From the NCBI GenBank assembly GCA_028564925.1, contig CM053029.1, positions 33,789,026 through 33,853,025 of the forward strand: 64,000 bases of DNA, read 5' to 3'. This stretch comes from Lithobates sylvaticus. Its lineage: Eukaryota > Chordata > Amphibia > Anura > Ranidae. The notes beneath the pieces were generated by a model. That model was given only the letters and a program-made list of their open reading frames with translations. It had not been told where the DNA came from and searched no databases. Position numbers and translations under genes: made by a program. This document shows positions 1 through 11,119 of this stretch, one piece after another (position 1 is the first letter of the stretch; every line of letters starts with the position of its first letter).

Positions 1-326
1 AAACTGGAGAGCCGACAGCTTGATTCAATGGCATGGGTTGCTGCGTGATCAGGCCCTGACTAGTTTCCTCATTGCTTTTGTCAGAGGGCGTGGCCACACA
101 GTGCAGCTCCCAACCTTTTATACACACACGAGCTCATGGGAATTAACCCGCTCTCGTATGTTAATTTTACTATTTGAGCGGTTCTCACCACCCATCCTAG
201 CTGCACTCGCAAACAATCCTTTAATCTTATAGGGCTATAGTGCATTATATAACTAATATAAACATTTACAAAAATATCTCAAACATACCTCTTATACTAA
301 AAAAGGAAGTGTATATTTAAACACTA
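1..326. other. Unassigned sequence
   Basis: I recognise no gene or repeat family here. A short open frame at 20-232 has no domain I can name and no codon-use support. The stretch could be the distal part of a repeat that continues left of the window. Confidence 0.3.
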
Positions 327-662
327 TGTATTAAGCATAATCAGCACCACAGTTAACCAGATCAAAACAATCGGTCCACCGATCCATGATCTTGCTTGAT
401 CGCACTGTGTATGGCAAAAGGATTAATTCATTAGTGCAAAACGGATTAACAACCAAATTAATTGGGCTAACCCGAAAGTCATCATGATGTATAATTCTGT
501 GTATTAAGCATAATCAACACCATAGTTATCCAGATCAAAACAATCGGTCCACCGATCATGATCTTGCTTGATTGTATGGAAAAAGGATTCATTCGCCAGT
601 GCAAAATGGATTAACAGCCAAATTAATAGTGCTAACCCCGAAGTGATATAGATGTATAATTC
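327..662. repeat. Two tandem copies of a ~173-bp unit
   Basis: The segment TGTATTAAGCATAATCA recurs 173 bases later (327 and 500). The copies stay alignable to their ends near 495 and 662, sharing a run around the word CAATCGGTCCACCGATC and a closing ATGTATAATTC. They differ by many substitutions and small indels, so the duplication is old. It lies downstream of the 3' end of the minus-strand Penelope-like remnant and may be part of that element's repeated tail, but this is inference. Confidence 0.75.
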
Positions 663-1096
663 ATTTATGACATGTTTAAAATGCTAATAAGTATAAAATA
701 ATTTTCATGAGACAGAGCGCTGCATAGGAAGTTATAATTACCTCATAACCATTGCATTCTAATAAATTCCGCAAATAAATATTTTTAAAATGAGTAATAC
801 TAATTCATATTCAATTAGATACACAAGAGTCACATATGCCGCTTACTGTTATTATACTGTATTTATAAAAAAAAAAGATATATATATTTTTTTTTTTTTA
901 AGTATTTTTAAATGTAGTTTATAACAATAATTACAATCCCAATGTGCAGGAATAATAGCACTAACATGTTGGTTTCACTTTATCAAAGGGTGAAAACTAG
1001 CTATAGAACATAAATTAACAGATACTATATTATATTAAAATTTGACTCTTTAAAAATAAAAAAATTCATCAATGTATATTAAAAACTAAAATTACC
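663..1096. other. AT-rich stretch, probable element tail
   Basis: The sequence is AT-rich with homopolymer runs (A-rich then T-rich near 868-900) and has no coding potential. It lies directly 3' (in minus orientation) of a GIY-YIG endonuclease remnant, so it is probably the 3' non-coding part of that Penelope-like element. Confidence 0.35.
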
Positions 1097-1782
1097 CTAT
1101 AAAATGGTTAAAAAATTACTAATAAAACAATTTAAATCTAACTCAACATTCATTCCTCTGGGGCTAAGGGTATCGGTTAAATAAATCCATTTTGTTTCGA
1201 ATTTGGATAATTCCCTTACCCTATTACTTCCTCTCCAATCAGGATGCATTTTTTCGATACCCCAGAATTTTAATCCTGAGGGATCACTGTTGCGTTTGAT
1301 TTTAAAATGCATAGAAACGCTATGTTCCTTGTAGCCAATCTTAATATTATGGATGTGCTTGGAGACACGTTTGCCTGAAGTGCGTTTGGTTCGACCTATG
1401 TACATTAAGTTACAGGGGCATTAAAGTGCATATACAACATAGATAGACATACAAGAGATGAAATCTTTTATTTTAAATGTCCTAGAGTTCGCAGTCGATT
1501 GAAACTCAGTGACTCCTCTCAATCTCATATGCACTTGTTGGCAAGATATACATCTTCGACAAGCATGAAAGCCAGGACTATCCCAGAACATAGTAGGTAT
1601 AATTGGTGGATTTAGTATTTTCTTTACTACTTTGTCCCTAAAAGATTGACCTTTTCTGTAGATAAAAATTGGATTTTCTGGAAGGGCTTTGGTTAAAATT
1701 TTGTCAGTGCTAAATAATGCCCAATATTTTTTAAAAAGCACTAATAAAGCCCCATTCATGTTTGGTGTCTTTTTCTTTATCT
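1097..1782 (-). pseudogene. PLE linker and GIY-YIG endonuclease remnant
   Basis: The conceptual protein has LPENPIFIYRKGQSFRDK, then a CRRCISC cysteine cluster and MYIGRTKRTSGKRVSKHI, followed by HSVSMHF and WGIEK. These match the linker zinc-finger region and the GIY-YIG nuclease block of Penelope-like elements; the same block occurs at 35548-35970 and 45501-45815 in this window. In an intact element the nuclease nicks DNA at the insertion site. The frame is interrupted, so this is a remnant. Confidence 0.8.
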
Positions 1783-1786
1783 TTAA

Positions 1787-2487
1787 CCACTTCCCGACCG
1801 GCGCACGACGATATACGTCGGCAGAATGGCACGGACAGGCATAAGGGCGTACATGTACGTCCCCTTTAAGATGCCGCCGTGCCATCGGGTCGCGGGTCCC
1901 GCGGACTCGATCGCCGTGGGGAGACCCGCGATTGTCTCACAGGAAGGCTGAACGGGGAGATGCGGAAATAAACAGCATCTCCCCGTTCTGCCTAGCAACT
2001 AGTGACGCCGATCTCTGCTCCCTGTGATTGGAGCAGAGATCAGCATTCACTAGCTGACAGCCACGCCCCCCACAGTAAGAAACACACCTCTAGGCACACT
2101 TAATCCCTACACTGCCATCTAGTGGTTAACCCCTTCACTGCCAGTGTCATTTACACATGAATCAATGCATTTAAATAGCATTGATTGCTGTATAAATGAC
2201 AATGGTCCCAAAAATGTGTCAAAAATGTCCGATGTGTCCGCCATAATGTGGCAGTCACAATAAAAATCGCTTTTTTTTCAATTTTTGGTTTATAGCGCAA
2301 AAAATAAAAACCGCAGGGGCGGTCAAATACCACCAAAAGATAGCTCTATTTGTGGGGAAAAAAGGACATCGATTTTGTTTGGGAGCCACGTCGCACGGCC
2401 GCGCAATTGTCAGTTAAAGCGACGCAGTGCTGAATCGCAAAAAGGGGCCTGGTCCTTTGGCTGCAAATTGGTCCGGTCTGAAAGTGG
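1787..2487 (+). mobile_element. TTAA-flanked piggyBac-like miniature element, copy 1
   Basis: Both ends are flanked by TTAA (1783-1786 and 2488-2491). The terminal inverted repeats read CCACTTCCCGACCGG on the left and, reverse-complemented from the right, CCACTTTCAGACCGG. TTAA target duplication and a CC-starting terminus are typical of piggyBac. The 701-bp interior encodes no transposase, so it is non-autonomous. Two relatives lie at 7830-8660 (opposite strand) and 31205-32179. It interrupts the Penelope-like remnant and is therefore younger than it. Confidence 0.75.
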
Positions 2488-2491
2488 TTAA

Positions 2492-3289
2492 TCTTATCGA
2501 CCATGCAGCCTCTTTGGGGTACTTTCTGCACATCATTGATAGTTTTATCTAGGATAGCAGTATTTATAATCTTTCTCCACAAAATGTTTTTTTAGGACTT
2601 GTGCTTTCCTTATGTAATCTGTATCTAGAGAGCAATTCCTCCTAATTCTTATAAGTTGACCTTTGGGTAAATTTTTTATTCATGTCGTGTGGATCGACAG
2701 ATAACTGTTGCGATCAGTCTGTTAAAAAAAACATTTAGTGACCAGATGATGGTCAATCAGCATCACAGTGACATCAAAATAGTCAATGGATTCCCGACTC
2801 CACTGGCATTCTAATTTAATTCTATTGTTAATAATATTTAGGTCATTGATAAATGGAAGGAGGATTCTGAACCCCCCATATGAAGAAGAGGTCATCAATA
2901 AATCTTTTATAGAAAAAAAGTTCTCTTTTGCGTTGTCCATATATAAATTGATCCTCCCATGCACTCATAAAGAGATTGGCTAGTAATGGCGCAAATTTGT
3001 GCCCATTGCAACTCCCTTAATTTGTGTGAAATATTTTCCTGAGTACCAAAAATAGTTATGACTTAGACAATAATTCAGTGCCATACCTAAAAATTTCATT
3101 TAAATGAATAGTAGGTCATCTCTTTTACTTAAAGCCCAATTTAAGGCTAGTAGGGCATCTTTGTGCTGTATTATTGTCTATAACGAAGCAACGTCTGCAG
3201 TAACTAGAAATACGAGTTGGCCATCCGGAATGCTAATACTATTCAATAGTTGCAAAAACTGGCTAGTATCCTTCAGATAGGCTTTAGTA
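2492..3289 (-). pseudogene. PLE reverse transcriptase remnant
   Basis: The minus-strand translation contains LVTADVASLYTIIQHKDALL, matching palm motif A of Penelope-like reverse transcriptases (consensus D-x-x-x-L-Y-T-S-I). Further on is IKDLLMTSSSYGG, a decayed form of the Y-I-D-D block, and a downstream DYFDVTV matching the FLDV motif. The frame is interrupted several times. It belongs with the nuclease remnant at 1097-1782. Confidence 0.8.
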
Positions 3290-4595
3290 TTAATTACACT
3301 CTCTTGTAAGAACAAATCTAAGTACTGACTTTATTTCCTTTATTTTGCCTATCTTCAAGTTTTCAGAAGCATTAACTTTATATAATGATTGATAATACTC
3401 CAGAAAAATGTTGCTTATATCCCTAAAGGAGTATTTCAACTCTCCCTTTTTATCTTTTATTTTTACAATATAATTTAAATTCCTTCCAGGTTTAATCTCC
3501 CTTGCCAACATTTTCCCAGGTCTATTGCCAAATTCGTACTGACTTTTTGCTGTTCTAATGAATTCATGTTTAGCTTCAACTCCCTCAATGCCTCACGTTT
3601 TCCTATCAATTCCCTCTTTACTTTATTATCATTTAAATTCTTATGTGTCTGCTCCAGATCATAAATCTCTTGTAAGAGGGATTGTTTATTGGCTGTCAAA
3701 ATTAGTTTCCTCTTAGCCCCTTCTGCTATTAATCTCCCTCTCATAACAGCTTTATGTGTTTCCCATAAAATAGTTGGATCAATATTCTCTACATTATTCT
3801 CTTCAAAAAACATAGCCATATCCTTTTCCAATTCCTCTACTATATCCTGATCGTATAGAAGCGATTCATCCAACCTCCAGTATACTTTTCAAGTCCAAGT
3901 TAACAACAACCGGGGCATGATCCGAGAGGGTGATTGACTTCACCTCTGCCCTCCAACAATTGATGATCCAAAAAAACATAGTCAATTATCGAGTATGAGG
4001 AACGTATCTGAGAATAATATGTATAATCCCTCCCGATAGGATGCAAAATTCTCCAAGCCTCCACAAGTTGCTGCTGGTGTAGCTTATGTTTTACTACCTT
4101 AAGATGTTTACCCTCTGAACGTAGATATAGGGGCTGGGTATCCAGGGTTTGATCAAGCACAAAATAAAATCCCCTGCCATAATTACCTTTCCTACTTTAA
4201 ATTTATCTAGCTTATTCATTACTTTACTCAAAAAGGAACACGGGTGGCTATTAGGACAATATATGTTCACTAAAGTATAATCAATATTGAACATAGAACC
4301 CCTGATGAACAGATACCTTCCTTCGGAATCGGATTCCATAGCTTTTAAATTAAACGGTGTATTTTTTGTAGAAACCTATTGCTATTCCTTTAGATCTCTT
4401 ATCAGGGGAATATCCATGAAACCAAACAGGGAAATTTTTAAAGTTCAATCCAAACCTGGATGACCATTTAAAGTGAGTCTCTTGTAAAAAGATAACATTG
4501 GATGATAGACTTTTTAATTTCTGCAATATTGGATGCCGTTTACTAGGGCTATTTAGGCCCCTAACATTATATGCAACTATCTTCAATGGCGCCAT
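3290..4595 (-). pseudogene. L1 ORF2 endonuclease and linker remnant
   Basis: Starting at the ATG whose first base is 4595, the translation gives LKIVAYNVRGLNSPSKRH, then FLQETHFKWSS and KRSKGIAIGF, which are the first blocks of the L1 apurinic-like endonuclease that nicks target DNA. NIYCPNS and GDF follow near 4250-4160, then SYSIIDYVF (SxxDxxF block) near 3970, and a coiled linker rich in K and E down to 3290. The parts lie in different frames, so there are frameshifts near 4340 and 4160 and a break near 3880. The palm domain is absent. Confidence 0.85.
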
Positions 4596-4850
4596 TTCTT
4601 ACATAAGTGGAGGATAGTATCCCATACATTTTTTCTGTAGGGTGGAACTACATATTCTACTATTTTACCAGAGATGATCCAATTGACTAACATACACTTT
4701 AACAACAGAGAAAAAAAGCTTTGGCGGTGCCCGGATCTACCGAATTTGATTAATGTATATTTATATATATCTCATATATAGTGAATCTGCAGTTAGATTC
4801 TTAACTAAAGCAAGTATGAATCTAGACCTACCCCGTTCCTAGGGCATGAA

Positions 4851-5420
4851 GTAAAAAACATCAGGTAGGGTCTTTTTGAAGGAACAAAAAAGAATCCCCC
4901 CAAAAAAGAAGGACGGCGGGAGGTCTGCTGCTAGATTTTATATACCAATTTTATTAATATAAAAAACGCAAAAATTTAAACAAAAATACCACTTCCCATT
5001 TCCTATAACAAAAATTCAAGATCACGGAGGAATTCCCAAAATTTAAAATTGACAACGTTGTCTGTTAAAACAAGGGGGTATTGACCACACCACACAGCAT
5101 TCATACACTAACATACACCCATATCAAAAGTAATGGTTGAATAACATATTTTCTCATATTGACAGTTCTAACCATATACTACAAATTCAACAAGAACAGT
5201 TGATTTAAATCCAGATATGGGTAGTTAGACCATGCGTTTTGTATATACTGATTTTTAAATAAGCTCCAAGTTCAGAAGTAGTTGAATGTGTATATATTCT
5301 TTACACAACGCACAGTCCCGTGACTAATATTACGGATGAAAAAAATTTAATTCATGTAGAGCAGTTCAGAAGCAGCATAAATTTTCAAGGAGCATATGCC
5401 ATTTAAGACTTTCAAGCAGC
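4851..5420 (+). repeat. Left arm of 570-bp inverted repeat
   Basis: The arm begins GTAAAAAACATCAGGTAGGG and its reverse complement ends at 6893. Its inner limit is AAGACTTTCAAGCAGC. It pairs with 6323-6893 with only a few mismatches, so the two arms are young or have been homogenised. Confidence 0.9.
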
Positions 5421-5703
5421 AAATGTCGGCTATTAACTCAGTAAAACACTTAGGTTTAGTTCAGTATTCATAATAGAAGTCTACCTTTATAATAAATGTA
5501 TGTAGGGTAGTTTCTTTTCGGTTTGTTCAAATGTTTACTTCGATAATAAGCCATAAGATGCACCTTTTAGTGTTGCTGAACTGTCATCAGAATGAATGAG
5601 TGCACGGTTGCCATCTTGTGGATGAATGGTGGTATTACATCTAATTGTATTGTTTTAATGATACGGCCAGCCCTATATAAACTGGAACTGTGCAGCTCCT
5701 CCT

Positions 5704-5750
5704 AGCTCTGAAGAAGTTAGCAGTGATAGGCTAAACGAAATGCGTCAGCT
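5704..5750 (+). ncRNA. Hammerhead-like ribozyme motif 1
   Basis: Outer stem AGCT (5704-5707) pairs with AGCT (5747-5750). Between them are CTGAAGA (5708-5714), an extra A, a stem TTAGC/GCTAA (5717-5721 with 5730-5734), then GAAA (5737-5740) and TGCGTC (5741-5746). The order matches a type I hammerhead: stem I, CUGANGA, stem II, GAAA, minimal stem III, cleavage triplet. Departures are the extra A after the first box and an unpaired A in stem II. Activity is uncertain. Confidence 0.5.
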
Positions 5751-6322
5751 GTGGTGACGTCAGCGCGTCATCTTGGGGGGAAGAGCCCTCCCACAGTACA
5801 CACGTGACCTACGGCTCAATCTATGCAGCTTACGAAGCAGCTATTGGAGCAGCGATAGCGCCATTTTTTAAACCAACAGCGGTCAGCGGTATACAACAAG
5901 AAAAGCAGCATTACACAAAGGAATCAAAACTTTCTGAGCAAATCTCATCAGCACGCCTGGGACAGATGATCTAAGAGCAGGAGTGGGTAAGCAGCCTGGA
6001 GAGGCTGGTGCACATATATGCCTAAATACAACTTACATTAGGCAATGATTAACTATCTATGTGAGTTTGCATTCCCCCTGCTGAGCTCTGCTATCTCCCA
6101 CCTTATGCTGCCACCTTGCTTTCATTTATGAATCAAGCTACTTGTCTGTGTTTTGCTCTATGTTGCTTTGCTGCCCTGCTTTAAACCGCAATATAATGCC
6201 TGCAAAAAAAAAAAAAAGACTGACACTGCCAGCTGAAAAATATGAACTGTGTATGAGGTCTCTTCTAGCTATTTAACTACCTTTTTGGTCAATCTGTATA
6301 TGGATATTATAGAAGACCTAAT

Positions 6323-6893
6323 GCTGCTTGAAAGTCTTAAATGGCATATGCTCCTTGAAAATTTATGCTGCTTCTGAACTGCTCTACATGAATTAAATTT
6401 TTTTCATCCGTAATATTAGTCACGGGACTGTGCGTTGTGTAAAGAATATATACACATTCAACTACTTCTGAACTTGAAGCTTATTTAAAAATCAGTATAT
6501 ACAAAACGCATAGTCTAACTACCCATATCTGGATTTAAATCAACTGTTCTTGTTGAATTTGTAGTATATGGTTAGAACTGTCAATATGAGAAAATATGTT
6601 ATTCAACCATTACTTTTGATATGGGTGTATGTTAGTGTATGAATGCTGTGTGGTGTGGTCAACACCCCCCTGGTTTTAACAGACAACGTTGTCAATTTTA
6701 AATTTTGGGAATTCCTCCGTGATCTTGAATTTTTGTTATAGGAAATGGGAAGTGGTATTTTTGTTTAAATTTTTGTGTTTTTTATATTAATAAAATTGGT
6801 ATATAAAATCTAGCAGCAGACCTCCCGCCGTCCTTCTTTTTTGGGGGGATTCTTTTTTGTTCCTTCAAAAAGACCCTACCTGATGTTTTTTAC
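6323..6893 (-). repeat. Right arm of 570-bp inverted repeat
   Basis: This is the inverted partner of 4851-5420. It starts GCTGCTTGAAAGTCTT and ends CCTACCTGATGTTTTTTAC. The last two bases overlap the target duplication, so microhomology may have set the junction. Confidence 0.9.
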
Positions 6894-7337
6894 TAACATA
6901 TACTTTAACAAGACATAACAAAACTGAACAATACTCCTAAATACCCCCTCAACAGGGCTCCTCTTGTGAACCCCCTCTCCCTCCCAACCTCCCTTCCAGA
7001 TATTATGGCCTGCCTGGCTTTCGCCCAAATCATGAGCTCCCAGCCAGGCAGTGCATCCCTTGGGGGTTATATTGTGTCTGCTTGGACCCCCAGATCTCAT
7101 CCCAATATCAGGAATGGCGCTGGGGGGGCAGGCAGACAACACCGGAACCCCATGCACCCCCAAGCGGATTTTACTAAACCATTATACCTTTAACCTTTTA
7201 CCAACCTAATGCTACTTGTTCAACTAATCCCCAATCTATTCTAATTGAAGGACACTAAACTTTCTTCCATAACTGATCCAACAACTTCCCCCATTCTGTT
7301 TTTTTTTCCCCAATTCTCTAAATTTATGCATGGTTAA

Positions 7338-7829
7338 TCTAATTTGCTACAAAAGTCTTTCAAGTCTTCTGGGAATTGCAATGTAGCTGATACCCCTTGA
7401 TTTTTAGCTACCAAACATGCTGGAAAACCCCATCTATATGAGATATTTTTTGCCTGAAGCTGACTTAATAGGGGTTTTAGGGCTCTCCTTCTAGACAAAG
7501 TTTATTGCGATAAGTCCGTAAAGATTAATATCTCGCTTCCATTAAATTTGATTAATCATGCCGTATGCGACTTGTTGTTTTATTTCATAATGAGTGAATC
7601 TTGCTATTACATCTCTTACTACTACTTAATACTCTTACATCCGTTGGTAGCATATTTTCTTTTTGTATCCGGTGATCTCTATCAATACTTTATTGAACAC
7701 CTCAGCGTTTTTTCAAGATCGCAGTTTTTCACGGACTCAGGTAGACCCTGTATCCCCACGTTGTTCCTTCTACTGTGGTTCTCTTGATCCTCTAGGCTAA
7801 AACGTATGTTCCTCATTTCCAGCCTCTTT
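7338..7829 (-). pseudogene. L1 ORF1 C-terminal remnant
   Basis: The minus strand encodes FSLEDQENHSRRNNVGIQG, the L1 ORF1 RNA-binding domain block (consensus LEDxENRSRRNNLRIxG). Further on are ALKPLLSQLQAKNISYRWGF and LQFPEDLKDFCSKLD, matching the C-terminal domain of Tx1-type ORF1 proteins. ORF1 protein coats L1 RNA. Middle residues are missing or shifted, and the N-terminal coiled coil is absent. Confidence 0.85.
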
Positions 7830-8660
7830 TGGTGGTATTTGATCACCTCTGCGGTTTTAATTTTTTGCGCTATAAACAAAAAAAGAGCGACAATTTTGAA
7901 AAAAACACAATATTTTTTACTTTTTGTACTATAATAAATATCCCCTAAAAATGTATAAAAAACATTTTATTTTCCTCAATTTAGGCCAATATGTATTCTT
8001 CTACATATTTTCGGTAAAAAGCGTATATTGATTGGTTTGCGCAAAAGTTATATCGTCTACAAAATAGGGGATAGTGTTTTGGCATTTTTTTTATTAGTAA
8101 TGGCAGCGATCTGCGATTTTTATCAGGACTGCGACATTATGGCGGACGCATTGGACATTTTTGACACTATTTTGGGACCATTGTCATTTATACAGCGATC
8201 AGTGCTATAAAAAAATGCACTGATTACTGTGTAAATGACACTGGCAGTGAAGGGGTTAACCACTAGGGGGCGATGAAGGGGTTAGGTGTGTCCTAGGGAG
8301 TGATTCTAACTGATGGGATTCAAGTCACATGACAGCGACCACTGCTCTTGATGACAGAGAGCAGTGATCTCTGTCATGACACAAGCCAGAATGGGGAAAT
8401 GCTTTGTTTACATAGGTACTTCCCCTTTCTGAGGCTCCCTGACACGATCGCCGGGAGACTGGCAGACATAGTCTGCGGGTTACGCGGGCACGGTCATTCT
8501 GTACACGGCGGCCGCATGTCCGCTAGCCCTGCCAATTAAAGCTGACGTACAGGTCACGCGCCTGCTATCCCCAGCTTTTAAAAGGGACGTACAGGTATGC
8601 CCATTTGCCCACCACTTCCATTGTGCCGACATATATCGGTGTGCGGCGGTCGGCAACTGG
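7830..8660 (-). mobile_element. TTAA-type miniature element, copy 2, truncated
   Basis: Reading from 8660 leftward, the terminus is CCAGTTGCCGACCGCC next to TTAA (8661-8664), homologous to the left end of copies 1 and 3. The body shares the GGTGGTATTTGATC and TTTGCGCTATAAAC segments in reverse orientation. The other end is lost at about 7830, where L1 ORF1 sequence begins. It is non-coding. Confidence 0.75.
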
Positions 8661-8664
8661 TTAA

Positions 8665-9217
8665 AGGAGAAATAACCAAATAGAAGGATAATTAAATCCA
8701 CAAGGGCTTTTTTTTTACCACTACTATTCCTTTATATTGGCTTTTAAAATGCAGCAATTTAGAAATGGTTTAGCACTGGGAAACACATTTTGAAAGATAA
8801 AAAGTGCATTTTATATACAACTATATGGATCAGACCCAAATTAGGAGGAAAGAGGGACAGAGGGACATTGTTCCAAATCAGGGACAGTGTTATCTTTTAG
8901 ATTTCATAAAATCTGTCAGGTTTAAAATGCAGCTGTCACTTAAAAATAAATAGAGAGGAAATGTTCCAATGGGTCCATTTGCTCTAGTTAGAACTATAAC
9001 CAGTTGCTGACCACTCTATAGCTGCTCTGTACAGAATAAAGTGTGTGTGTGTGTGATTGTATGTGTGTGTGTATATATATATCTATATATATATATATGT
9101 GTGTGTAATACTGCTCTTCCGGGTGGGGGGCGCGCGCCGCTTCTGCTGTGGTTAGTCACAGTAGAAGCCGATCAGCAGGTGCCAGCCAATGGAGGACCGC
9201 CGGCACTCGCTGATCAG
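8665..9217. other. Unassigned non-coding stretch with a microsatellite
   Basis: No open frame or named repeat is seen. A GT-rich then AT-rich microsatellite occupies about 9042-9107. GC-rich sequence at 9120-9215 includes short inverted words but no recognisable promoter. Confidence 0.3.
9042..9107. repeat. (TG)n/(TA)n microsatellite
   Basis: Alternating TG runs pass into TATATA runs and back to TG over about 65 bases. Confidence 0.9.
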
Positions 9218-9220
9218 TAA

Positions 9221-9564
9221 GGGCTCATGCACACAGGACGTTCTAAAAATGGCAGCTGTAGCAAAAAATGCTTGTTTTTTAGCATTTAAGAGCGTTTTTA
9301 CGTTAGTGTTACGTTAGGCATTTTCCTGCGTTTTTGGCGTTTCCTACATTTTTCGACATTAGCATTTTTGTCCGTTTTACATTAAAAACACTCCCTATAA
9401 TGTAATAACGCCTGCAAATGTCACACGACTAAACGCCCCTAAACGCTTATGCCTCCAAATGCCTCTGACAGTTTATGTGTGCATGGACACATAGGCTAAC
9501 ATGGAGATGCTTTTAGAGGCAGCAGCTTACAGCAGCTGTAAAAATGTCCTGTGTGCATGAGCCC
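9221..9564. mobile_element. Harbinger-like miniature inverted-repeat element
   Basis: The ends GGGCTCATGCACACAGGAC and GTCCTGTGTGCATGAGCCC are perfect inverted repeats. They are flanked by the trinucleotide TAA on both sides (9218-9220, 9565-9567), which fits the TWA target preference of PIF/Harbinger transposons. The 344-bp interior is also partly palindromic and non-coding. Confidence 0.7.
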
Positions 9565-9744
9565 TAAGGAGGCAAACTGGACGAAGCTCTGCCCATGTAA
9601 ACAATGCAGAGTTCTGTCCTGACAGTGGGGATGTGCTTGATTTTTTTTTTCCTGCAAAGGACATCCCCTAGTAAAAGCAGTACACAGTTCACATAAAGCA
9701 CAATAAAACTAACAGGTCACAACATACAAAAGAAAAACTTTGGT

Positions 9745-9915
9745 GTTGATTTACTAAAACTGAAGAGTGCAAAATCTGGTGCAGCTCTGCATAGAAACCA
9801 ATCAGCTTCCAGGTATTATTTTCAAAGCTTAATTGAACAAGCTGAAAATAGAAGCTGATTGGTTTCTATGTAGATCTGCACCAGATTTTGTACTCTGCAG
9901 TTTTAGTAAATCAAC
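9745..9915. mobile_element. Palindromic miniature element (~171 bp)
   Basis: GTTGATTTACTAAAACTG at the left end is inverted as CAGTTTTAGTAAATCAAC at the right. The two halves pair along most of their length, including TGGTGCAG and AACCAATCAGCTT. No clear target duplication was found, so the superfamily is not assigned. Confidence 0.65.
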
Positions 9916-10834
9916 CCCACTGGTAATATATAGGGGTTCATGATACTGATACAGAGTATTCTAATAATAATAATAATAATAATAGTAAAAATAATAATTA
10001 TCATGAGTACTCATGAAAATGCTCCGATACCCAAAACCAGTACCTTTTGGGGTGTAATTTAAGCCCATACTAAATGAATGGACTCAAATCTCACTGCAAA
10101 GAATCACATGACATTTCCCGCACTGCTTATGTGTGAACCCAAGGCTTGTCATAGCGATTTCAGGCAGGGCTGGTGCAAGAATTTTTGGCACCCTAGGCGA
10201 AACCTAATTTTGCCACCCCCTGGCTCTACCCCCAACCGGCTGTCCTGCGGGAAGGTACTGCTGGCGGGTATCCCTGGTGGCTGCTGTCCCAGGAAGGGGG
10301 GTGGGGGAGAGGAGAGTAGGGGAGTGAGGGAGAGGAGGAGGAGTGGGGGGAGGAGTGGGGGGGAGGGGGGAGGAGGGGAGGATGGGGGGACGGGGGGAGG
10401 GAGGAGGAGGAGGAGGTGGGAGGGAGGAGGAGGTGGGAGGGAGGAAAAGGAGGGGGAGTGATATGAGGGGGGAGGAGGAGAGGAGAGAGAGGGGAAGGAT
10501 AAGGAGAGAGAGGGGTAGGGGGAGGAGGGGAGGGAGAGGAGTAGGGTTGCCACCTTTTCTTCAAGCCAAACCCGAACACTTTTGCGGCGCATGGCAATTT
10601 TTTTAGGATTGTAAAATACCTGGGACACCTTTTGGGTTACCCAAAGAGAGTAGTAATGAGGTGTGCTACAGTGAACAGTGGCTGTGGCCAAATTGCATTA
10701 ACAGTAGGGGGACTTAAAGGGGCGTGATTAAACAAAACAAAAGCATTCATGTACCCATAAAATATGATTTAATTAAAAGAAATGTCAGTTAAACTATGGA
10801 ACAAGCCTACCTTAAAAGTGGACACTGTCATCCA

Positions 10835-10925
10835 GTGGAGCAGTGGACGGCGTCTGTGGAGCAGTGGACGGCGTCTGTGGAGCAGTGGACGGCGTCTGTG
10901 GAGCAGTGGACGGCGTCTGTAGAGC
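10835..10925. repeat. 21-bp tandem repeat, ~4 copies
   Basis: The unit GTGGACGGCGTCTGTGGAGCA repeats with almost no divergence (four GGACGGCGTCTG words at 21-bp spacing). Because 21 is a multiple of three, it opens artefactual reading frames. Confidence 0.9.
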
Positions 10926-11119
10926 GGAGTCTGTAATACCATGCTTTCTCCTGCAAAAGCGTCCCCGGTTGCTAGGACACCAATCCAGAGTCCCTCAATT
11001 CACTGTCTCTGGTGGCATCGGCGCCGGCGGCTGGGTGGGAGAGAGACAGCGCACAGACAGTGCAGTGTGACCCGGCGGCAGGACATAGCCCCGCTGGAGC
11101 GGGGGAAGAAGGGGGGAAT

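Larger units (their letters stand above)
1097..3289 (-). mobile_element. Penelope-like element remnant 1 (Neptune/Poseidon type), 5'-truncated
   Basis: In minus orientation the order is reverse transcriptase palm (3289 to about 2492), a linker with a Cys-rich motif, then a GIY-YIG endonuclease (ending 1097), which is the order of Penelope-like elements. A TTAA-type element (1787-2487) sits inside the linker. The high-coordinate end abuts L1 ORF2 sequence of the same orientation at about 3290, so this element probably landed in that L1 as a 5'-truncated copy. It is broken in several places and not functional. Confidence 0.85.
4706..6891. mobile_element. Long-armed inverted-repeat insertion with a 20-bp target duplication
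   Basis: The 20-bp words at 4686-4705 and 6892-6911 (ACTAACATAYACTTTAACAA) are identical except for one base and mark a target-site duplication. Inside are a 145-bp left extension (4706-4850), an arm (4851-5420), a 900-bp spacer and an inverted arm (6323-6893). Duplications this long fit target-primed insertion rather than a cut-and-paste transposase. The spacer holds a hammerhead-like motif (5704-5750) and the right arm contains AATAAAA near 6789. No coding capacity is seen. It sits between ORF1 and ORF2 of L1 copy 1. I cannot name the family; a non-autonomous Penelope-like derivative is my best guess. Confidence 0.75.
3290..7829 (-). mobile_element. Tx1-type L1 LINE, copy 1
   Basis: In minus orientation an ORF1 C-terminal region (7829 to about 7338) is followed by an inter-ORF stretch and by the ORF2 endonuclease region (4595 to 3290). 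A 2.2-kb palindromic insertion (4706-6891) lies between the two ORFs. The ORF1 N-terminus is missing, replaced by a TTAA-type element remnant, and ORF2 beyond the endonuclease/linker is missing where the Penelope-like remnant begins. No reverse transcriptase domain of this copy is visible in the window. Confidence 0.85.

Noticed and set aside
20-232. 70-codon open frame at the window start
   Set aside because: No domain, no coding bias, and similar lengths occur by chance.
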